DNA of 64,000 bases from Mycobacterium sp. ITM-2016-00318 (GTDB taxonomy: Bacteria; Actinomycetota; Actinomycetes; Mycobacteriales; Mycobacteriaceae), in contig NZ_CP134400.1 in NCBI RefSeq assembly GCF_002968285.2, positions 496,001-560,000 of the forward strand. Direction: 5' to 3'. Shown one piece after another: positions 61,632 to 64,000 of the stretch (position 1 is its first letter; each line of letters begins with the position of its first letter). A program made the position numbers and the translations under genes. Under the pieces are notes generated by a model, which worked only from the letters and a program-made list of their open reading frames with translations, ran no database searches and had not been told where the DNA came from.

Positions 61632-62521
61632 GGCTCGATGACGTGTGTCGGGTCGGGCCGCCGCTCCTGCGGCGCCTGGCTGTAATCGGCCCACGGACCG
61701 TCGCGCTGCTCGACGGCGCTTCGCACGCTCTCAGTGGCGGTGTCGACGAAATTCTTCGCCTCGGGAGTGTTGCGCATCAGCCCGTCGAGAACGGCGCCGA
61801 GTGTCTGCGTCGACGCCAGGCCCATGTTCTCGTAGGCTTGGTTGACGATCAGCTTCTGTGCCTGCAACTGCGACAACGGGATTCGGCTCAGCATCGCGGC
61901 CACTTCGGCGACACGCGCCTCGAGCCGTTCGAACGGCACCGACTCGTTGACCAGCTCCACGTCGGCGGCCTCGCGGCCGGTGAGGGGTTCGCCGGTCAGC
62001 GAATGCCACTTCACCTTCGCGAAGCTCATCCGGTACAGCCACATCCCGCTCAGGTAGGCGCCCCACATCCGCGAGTACGGTGTGCCGATGACGGCGTCGT
62101 CGCTGGCGATCACGATGTCGGCGGCCAGCGCGTAGTCGCTTCCGCCGCCGACGCACCAGCCGTGCACCTGGGCGATGACAGGCTTGGACGATCGCCAGAT
62201 CGCCAGGAACTTCTGGTGCGGGCTGGTGGCGCGCGCGGTCGTGAACGCGAAATCCTTTCCCGGATCCCATGTCCCGCCGGTGTTCATCGACTCGTCCCAG
62301 TGCGCGAAGCCGCCGCCGAAGTTGTAGCCCGCACAGAACGCACGGCCCGCCCCGCGCAGCACGATGACCTTGATCGCCGGATCGCGTTCGGCGAGGCCGA
62401 CCGCCGCCTCCACCTCATCGGGCCTCGGCGGGACGATGGTGTTCAAGTCGTCCGGCCGATTGAGGGTGATGGTCGCGACGGGCGCTTCCGTCGTGTACAG
62501 GAGGGTCTCGAAGCTGGGCAT
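61628..62521 (-). CDS. Enoyl-CoA hydratase/isomerase (crotonase) family protein
   Basis: A 297-aa crotonase. TLNRPDDLNTI, GAGRAFCAGYNFGGG (first oxyanion-hole backbone) and GWCVGGGSDYALAADIVIAS (second oxyanion hole) are clear. The usual hydratase Glu pair is not obvious around IGTPYSRMWG, so isomerase, hydrolase or other crotonase activity is possible. ATG 62521 follows GGAG. Seventeen bases after the NAD(P)-binding gene stop; probably co-transcribed. Confidence 0.87.
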   Translation of the reverse strand: MPSFETLLYTTEAPVATITLNRPDDLNTIVPPRPDEVEAAVGLAERDPAIKVIVLRGAGRAFCAGYNFGGGFAHWDESMNTGGTWDPGKDFAFTTARATSPHQKFLAIWRSSKPVIAQVHGWCVGGGSDYALAADIVIASDDAVIGTPYSRMWGAYLSGMWLYRMSFAKVKWHSLTGEPLTGREAADVELVNESVPFERLEARVAEVAAMLSRIPLSQLQAQKLIVNQAYENMGLASTQTLGAVLDGLMRNTPEAKNFVDTATESVRSAVEQRDGPWADYSQAPQERRPDPTHVIEP

Positions 62522-62537
62522 GCCTGCTCCTATCGCG

Positions 62538-63194
62538 TCAGCGGGCGAGCGCGGCGACGGCTTCGGTGACCGCCGTCCCGCCCGAGATGAGGTCGAAGCT
62601 CCGGCCCGCGGTGCGCGGCTCGTCGAGCACGGCGACGAGAACCGCCGCGACGTCTTCGCGGGGGACGCTGCCACGAGCCGTCGACTCGGCGACCGTCACC
62701 CGACCTGTGCCGGCGTCGTTGGTCAGCGCGCCCGGTCGCACGATGGTCCATTTCAATCCGGCTCGGCCCCGAATCGCCTCGTCCGCAGCACCTTTCGCGC
62801 GTAGATACACCTGAAACACCTGCTCCTCGGCGGTGGCCCGGGGATCGGCGGCCATCGCGGAGACCATCACGTACCGTTCGACTCCCGCTGCTTCGGCCGC
62901 GTCGGCCAGCAGGATCGCCGCGTCGCGGTCGACGGTGTCCTTGCGCGCGGCTCCGCTGCCCGGGCCTGCGCCTGCGGCGAAGACGACGGCGTCTGCGCCA
63001 CGCAAATGCCCGGCCACCTCGTCGACCGACGCCTTCTCGAGGTCCACGACCAGCGCTTCGGCGCCGGCGTCTGCCAGATCGCCTGCTTGGGCCGGGTTCC
63101 TGATGAAACCGGCGACCGAGTCGCCGCGTGCCGACAACAGCCGCTCGAGGATCAACGCGATCTGTCCGTGTCCGCCTGCGATCACTATGCGCAT
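62538..63194 (-). CDS. NAD(P)-binding atypical SDR (NmrA/YwnB-like)
   Basis: A 218-aa Rossmann-fold protein. IVIAGGHGQIALILERLL gives the nucleotide loop GGxGxI; DAVVFAAGAGPGSGAARKDTVDRDAA and LKWTIVRPGALTND are typical of the atypical SDR5 group. It lacks the classical YxxxK. Binding of NAD(P) is likely, activity is not known. Heads a two-gene run with the crotonase. Confidence 0.85.
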   Translation of the reverse strand: MRIVIAGGHGQIALILERLLSARGDSVAGFIRNPAQAGDLADAGAEALVVDLEKASVDEVAGHLRGADAVVFAAGAGPGSGAARKDTVDRDAAILLADAAEAAGVERYVMVSAMAADPRATAEEQVFQVYLRAKGAADEAIRGRAGLKWTIVRPGALTNDAGTGRVTVAESTARGSVPREDVAAVLVAVLDEPRTAGRSFDLISGGTAVTEAVAALAR

Positions 63195-63269
63195 CTGTAG
63201 AGGCTCGCCGATATCGGGGAGTACGGCAATGTCCTGCGGGCGTGCCGGTCGTCGTAGGCGGATCTGTCG

Positions 63270-63611
63270 TCAGTCATCGGTGCGCGCCAGCGCCGGGGGC
63301 GGATCGGGCCGATTGGGGTCGCGCATGTACTCGTAGATCCGGCCGCCGAGCTTGATGTGGGACGTGAACCGGTAGGCGCTCAGCACAAGGACGAACAGCG
63401 ACGCGAAAGCGACGAACAGTCCGGATCGCCAATCAGGCCACTGGGAGGCGAACATCAACAGCGTGCCACCGATGGCACCGGCCCAATAGCAGCGCCGCTG
63501 GATGGAAGCCGGAGACAGCGTTCTCGATCTCCACAGCGGGAACATGCCGCCGACGGCGCCGAGCAGGATCGCGGTCAGCCCGGCGTAGAACACCATTCTC
63601 GAGGGGTCCAA
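63270..63611 (-). CDS. Small multi-TM protein, possible immunity partner
   Basis: Not recognised. A 113-aa protein with three TM segments (about 8-24, 40-58, 64-84), then a cytoplasmic tail ending in a Pro/Asp-rich stretch. TTG 63611 is chosen because AGGGGGA sits 6 bases before it; ATG 63596 would trim five residues. Ten bases separate it from the glycine-zipper gene, so the two are co-transcribed. A membrane immunity or accessory role is only inferred from this pairing. Confidence 0.65.
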   Translation of the reverse strand: MDPSRMVFYAGLTAILLGAVGGMFPLWRSRTLSPASIQRRCYWAGAIGGTLLMFASQWPDWRSGLFVAFASLFVLVLSAYRFTSHIKLGGRIYEYMRDPNRPDPPPALARTDD

Positions 63612-63621
63612 TCGCGTCCCC

Positions 63622-64000
63622 CTACCAGCTTCCGCCGCCGCCGCCGGCCGAGTACAGCTTCGGGTCGAACAGCTTGCCGAAACGGCCGCCGAGATCGGAG
63701 CCCGCGAAGCCGCAGAGAAGCCCACCGATCACCGCTGCGGCGGCAGCGGTGTAGGGACCCCCATAGGAGCCGACCGCGGCGCCCGTCGCCATTCCGCCGA
63801 GGACGCTGCCGCCGACACCCCCGACAGCCTCGCCGAGCTCCTCGTTGCGGTTCATCCCGCCGGCAGACCATTCGTTGAGCGCGACGGCGAGTTGGGCGAG
63901 GTTGCCCGCCCAGCCCACTCGGCCGCCCCACTTCGAGAGGAGCTCGGCATCGACCTTCGACAGACCCGCTAACGCGTGTTCGCCGGTCTCCACCGACTTC
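63622..64000 (-). CDS. C-terminal part of a glycine-zipper protein (truncated by window edge)
   Basis: The open frame runs off the right end of the window; about 125 C-terminal residues are visible. LSKVDAELLSKWGGRVGWAG leads into an amphipathic segment and then Gly/Ala-rich repeats (GGVGGSVLGGMATGAAVGSYGG and TAAAAAVIGGLLCGFAG), which form a glycine-zipper, membrane-inserting pattern. The end is KLYSAGGGGGSW. An internal GTG at 63993 exists but the true start is probably outside. Could be a polymorphic or type VII-linked effector C terminus; not proven. Confidence 0.55.
   Translation of the reverse strand, partial: KSVETGEHALAGLSKVDAELLSKWGGRVGWAGNLAQLAVALNEWSAGGMNRNEELGEAVGGVGGSVLGGMATGAAVGSYGGPYTAAAAAVIGGLLCGFAGSDLGGRFGKLFDPKLYSAGGGGGSW

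Overview
The window is high-GC actinobacterial DNA and reads as a chromosome segment of a rapidly growing mycobacterium (Mycolicibacterium type). The main evidence is a backbone in the order remembered for Mycobacterium tuberculosis Rv0418 to Rv0440: lpqL, an alpha/beta hydrolase and thiD, then xthA, a GNAT acetyltransferase, def, DUF3263, virR, sodC, a YbdK-type ligase, a lone Lon N-terminal domain, a CDC48-like AAA ATPase, pssA, psd, moeA, an SDR and groEL2. Duplicated CIRCE operators upstream of groEL2, many leaderless promoters (TAnnnT six to eight bases before ATG) and several tandem or solo TetR regulators fit this. The Rv equivalences come from memory of gene order and visible protein motifs, not from a search.

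Layout. 1-12 kb: lpqL, then an accessory block with a Rieske oxygenase, a TetR gene divergent from an acyl-CoA dehydrogenase, a BBE-type FAD oxidase, a DDAH-uracil/xanthine permease-APC permease run, two small membrane proteins and a double-domain TetR. 12-14.6 kb: small membrane proteins, the hydrolase and thiD under a TPP riboswitch. 14.7-18.9 kb: a 14-TM MFS exporter and a large patatin-like protein, both foreign to the backbone. 19-24.7 kb: the conserved xthA-GNAT-def block, then DUF3263, virR, sodC, ybdK-like and lonN-like genes. 24.7-33.8 kb: an inserted methyltransferase, a complete six-gene Mrp (Mnh) cation/proton antiporter operon with fused A+B subunit, a RIFMO-like flavin monooxygenase and a DUF1707 membrane protein. 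34-39.9 kb: AAA ATPase, pssA, psd, moeA and SDR, the aminophospholipid and molybdopterin part of the backbone. 39.9-41.2 kb: an IS110-family element whose 5' noncoding end may encode a bridge RNA. 41.2-49.7 kb: PH-domain membrane pair, HAD phosphatase, SRPBCC protein, SF2 helicase, cupin, M24 peptidase, PE-PPE-type hydrolase and a second SDR paralogous to the one at 39 kb. 49.7-52.3 kb: a TetR gene with a likely CTG start and a large operator, two CIRCE sites, groEL2 and a strong intrinsic terminator. 52.3-64 kb: mostly short metabolic genes (PPOX, SDR, AhpD-like, D-aminoacylase, VOC, DinB, PAP2, aldehyde dehydrogenase, DUF2889, crotonase, NAD(P)-binding protein). The window ends in a truncated glycine-zipper protein paired with a small multi-TM protein.

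Themes. Genes are packed tightly, with many ATGA/GTGA/TGATG couplings. At least eight convergent pairs overlap at their 3' ends. Intergenic space is small and holds a recurrent set of imperfect palindromes: a 56-bp element present twice, a TTTCGGCGCG hairpin present twice, and several single hairpins placed directly after stop codons. The observations most worth following up are the IS110 noncoding end and its right-end TTGACA box, the dispersed palindromes, the operator/CTG-start TetR upstream of groEL2, the decayed FadE tail at 5.05-5.10 kb, and the possible toxin-immunity pair at the right edge.
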